From Rhea pennata (Eukaryota > Chordata > Aves > Rheiformes > Rheidae), in the NCBI RefSeq assembly GCF_028389875.1, contig NC_084702.1:38563053-38627052 (forward strand): a stretch of DNA of 64,000 nucleotides, given 5' to 3'. Below, piece by piece: positions 60,561-64,000 of this stretch (positions are counted from its first letter, which is position 1; each line of letters opens with the position of its first letter). Made by a program: the position numbers and the translations under genes. The notes beneath the pieces are model-generated. The model was not told the DNA's origin. It worked only from the letters and a program-made list of their open reading frames with translations, and did not search any database.

Positions 60561-63500
60561 TGCAATTATAGTACATGCTTTTACTGGGGAAAACTATCCT
60601 CTGAATGTAACAAAGAGTAGCCATTTGTCATCTTATTTCTTCTAATATTTGCTGAGATACTTCCAACGAGGCGTTGTTTAACAAAGATGGAATGTAGCGT
60701 TGATGTTTCCCATTCTGCTAGGTGAAAAACGGCAATTTTCTCGCCATGCAAATATTCAGTCTTACTCATAAAACAACCCTGCCAACCTGCCGATCTTTTT
60801 TACCACTGTTCCATGACTCTTCAGAGTGACAAGAAGGCCTTAAACAATATTCAGGTATGGATGGGCCTATAAGGTTTCTCCATCTCTATTCTTTTCATCT
60901 CTCTGGATTTTACTAATTCCACAGGCATTTATAATCCTAACATTAGAATGAATTACTGTAAGTCTAGGTATTATGTCTTTATTGACACATAAGACGTATG
61001 AACTCGTAATCACTCTGCACATTAGGCAGGTGATAACGCAAGAGTATTCCAGTAACGCAAACCGTAAATTTAGGTAATACCACAACTATATTACATTTCT
61101 TTCAACGAATGGGAGTTTTCCATTCTCTTTGCTTGTTATTTCAGTTAGGATTCATAATAAAGTCACTGAATTGCTACCTCTTCGGTTTCTTCATCTTGTT
61201 AATTGTGTGTTTTACATGGCTTCTTAGTCTTCTGCTCTTGCATTGCTTAAAGACTTTTTGGCTGTTCCAGCGAAACATCGGACAGAAGAGTATGCTTGCT
61301 ACCTACTACAAACAAGTATCCTCTTCCTACACTTCTCTTCCAGTGATCCCACTAGTGGATGACGTAAAAAAAAGGAAAATATTCACCAGTTACACAGCCA
61401 ACAATTTGCTTTTCGTACTTTCTGCCTCGTCCTTCCTCTTCTGGACTCTCAGGGATTTCTGAAAATGCCATTTAGACTCTCTGCCTCTCTAGCTTTCTTC
61501 TGCAGTCCCTGAAGCATAAATAATCAATATAATCATTACTGACCCTCTGTGAGGCCCGCAGCTTGCTTACGCTCAGAAACTTGCATTACTCTTCAGAGGC
61601 ATGCAAGGTCTATTACAGTTGCTGAAAAAATACATTTTTCTATTGCATGATCATTACAATCTAATGCTCTTACAGTGCTTCTCATGGCTCAGTTCTAGCT
61701 CAAAGTCATGACAGATTTATGGAAGATCACAATAAAATGAACAGAGTATTTTGTTTTCTTCTTTAACAAGATACTTGCTCTGTGGCAGTTTAAGTAACGA
61801 AAAGAGATGTTGTTTTGTTTATGCTATGTTCCTGCAGGTTATGGATTCAAATATATTTCACACTTCTAACAAAATTTGAAAAATATTATTTCTATGTTAT
61901 ATATTTCTTTTAAATTTGGGACATGCAGATAAATCTATTTCTCATATAAAGTGCAAAGTTTATTAGCCGTAACAATGCATTCTGCCTTTGTGTCAGATGA
62001 CACAGCATTAATTTTTACAGAAAATACATAGAACAGTGATATTCAAATCCTTATGCACAGGAAACTTATCCATTAACTTTATGAAAGTTACAGCAAGGAA
62101 CTGTAGATTGAGAATAAAAACTAAGAAGACATTTTACTGACTATACATCATAAAACCTCTTTTTGGTTATAAACTCATTGCATTTTGTACCCACTGTACA
62201 AATTAGATAGAGGGTCAGAACCTGCATAATAATATATTTAATTATTTATTTATAGATTATCTAAATGCAAATAGCAGCAAAGAAGCCTCACATTCATCCT
62301 CACATCTAGAGATTAGCTAAAAAAAAATGCTTAGCTTATTTAAAATGTCAATGTTTAAATCTACTTTTTTTGTTCACATAACATTAACTCACCTACCAGA
62401 TTAATTATAGCGAGTCTCACTGTAGTTTCCAGAGGTATCTTTTATTTGTCCACTATTTCACCGTGATAAACCCTGTTGAATATGGAACTTACAATGGCAC
62501 CGACGCATTTTGAAGATAAGCTGCAGAACGTGTAATTGCCTCTTTTAATCAAACAGTAAAATGACCCTATTTGCTTATGCCACCCTCCTGGATTGAATAA
62601 CAAAAGATCTAGTAGTCACCTTGAAACTTTCTATTAATAGCGTTTCTATTCAGACATTATGCTTTTCTTTTAACTGCCTGAATTTCTGTAAAAGGTAAAT
62701 TTCAACTAATCAAAGTGCCGCTAAGGTGTCTGAAGATAAGAATTTGTGTTTCATACAAGATTCGTACTATCTGAAGGAATACAGGACCACACTGACGTGC
62801 CCATTGTTAATTATTTACATAGTATTTTCTCACCAGTATTTTTGTTTGTTTGTTTAGTTTTCGAATTGCACGGTTCTGACCTTGCCTCAAGGACTGAAGT
62901 TGGTTTGTAGTCGCCCAGAATGCGTACGTCCTACCCAGCTGGTGTCTTTGCACATTACACCACCTCACTCTTTTAAGGACATTCTGGGCTATGAATCACA
63001 AGTTTCTCTGTCTGCATTAGAGACGCGCGCAGGACACAACCAGTTCTCTGCCGAAAGGAAATATTTTATTTTCAACTATTTTCTCAGCAATTACAATTCT
63101 GGGAGTTTTTTTCTCTCTGAGCCTTATTCATATGAACTTAGTGGCTTGAACAGCTCGCCTCAGACTATCTTGAAGTTCATCTTTGCTATAGAATTAATTA
63201 AACTGTATAATCAGACTTTGCCGTTAAATCTATACTCATTCACACCCCAAACCATTGCTTATACTGTTTGCTACCTGACCTGACTGTCTCCCCTGCAAGC
63301 GAAGGCCATTCCCATCCTTCCTGCTGATGCTACTCTGAGAGCACCACTAAATCATTTAAATGCTAACAGTAGTCCACTGTTTTTCTACAATTCCTCCACA
63401 ATTCCAGAAAGACAAAAATGTCCCCCCATAGCTTATTCTGAAAGAAACGGCAGGAACTGCTTCATGTTAAGAATCAGACAGTGTGACAATTGTGGGTATG

Positions 63501-64000
63501 ATCATAAGTTTAGCCCATCTGCCTTGTGGTGGTGTCACATAACCAGTGTTGGGCAGACATGGTCACCTAAGGGCTTGTAAGCAGCATGATGCCATCAGCC
63601 AGTCGAAGACCTCAGTTGTCATCTACATGCAGTCATTCCCAAAACTTTGCCTTTGCCACAGCTCACCAGTATAAGCACAGTAAAGCTATGCAATGAGATG
63701 GCTGAATATAGCTATTATTAATTGGGCAATATCAAAATTGTATATAATTATTCTACCGATGTACAGAAAAGGAAGTTGTCTCCAGTAAAGTTAATAAAAT
63801 GCGCATTCAAAAGGATGTAGAAAAACTGGGGTAAACTGAGGAGAGGGAATTTGTAATTGTGAGGAAATCGAAATATATTAGAAAACAGAAGGAAAAAAAA
63901 AAACTTATTTGGGCCAAATTGTGTCTTCATTCACATCATAACTCCCTAGGACAGAATCTATACATATTGTAGGAATCAAAGTAAAGATCTAAGTTGGTCA
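60561..64000. other. Mostly unique non-coding DNA with two long open frames after acceptor-like sites
   Basis: No gene is established. At 61145 an open frame of about 105 codons follows the acceptor-like gcttgttatttcag and begins with a long hydrophobic segment. At 62858 an open frame of about 142 codons to 63282 follows tttgtttgtttag. Neither resembles a family I know and neither has a partner exon I can name. The part 62380-62760 retains several CpGs in AT-rich DNA, which could reflect constraint. A (TTTG)n lies at about 62841-62855. Confidence 0.4.

Overview
This window looks like a bird (sauropsid) nuclear genome segment, AT-rich and almost free of protein-coding sequence. The main evidence for a bird is a run of CR1 LINE relics. 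One is a recognisable CR1 3' end at about 40635-40701, carrying the terminal ATTCTATG/ATTCTGTG-type octamers. Others keep readable reverse-transcriptase motifs on either strand. I see no bacterial gene structure, no operons, no CRISPR, no intact tRNA or rRNA gene, and no Alu/L1-type repeats. Most short open frames here are what chance gives in AT-rich DNA, often T-rich and so 'hydrophobic' when translated.

Layout. 1-2190: unique AT-rich DNA. 2193-3200: a short direct repeat, a GC-rich minus-strand CR1, a 36-base T tract and an older LINE fragment. 7541-8535: a decayed minus-strand CR1 with a recognisable RT core. 18865-18912: a CR1 3' tail. 20225-20990: a decayed plus-strand CR1-type RT. 21890-23480: two GC/CpG-rich patches, the first with two strong YY1-type motifs, which is the most promoter-like part of the window. 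37395-38150: two CR1 3' pieces in opposite orientation flanking a polypurine tract. 40738-43335: the largest element, about 2.6 kb, an ancient minus-strand CR1/L3-like LINE running from a probable ORF1 esterase region through the endonuclease-RT linker to the RT and C-terminal part. 49265-49512 and 60220-60560: two more CpG-rich patches. 52826-52906: a MIR-like SINE core.

The only stretch I would put forward as a possible host coding exon is 56727-56918. It encodes 64 codons with one hydrophobic segment and ends at a consensus splice donor. It is faintly reminiscent of the N-terminal exon of a small type II membrane ligand such as TNFSF4 or TNFSF18, but I could not find the matching receptor-binding domain. 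It is a hypothesis, not an identification.

I found no convincing new biological system. The points most worth checking are the YY1-bearing CpG patch, the 56.7 kb candidate exon with possible downstream exons, the long CR1/L3-like relic, the inverted CR1 pair around a polypurine mirror tract, and the unusual number of very long A/T homopolymers. The window is probably intergenic or deep intronic DNA. All family matches are from memory of consensus sequences, not from a search.
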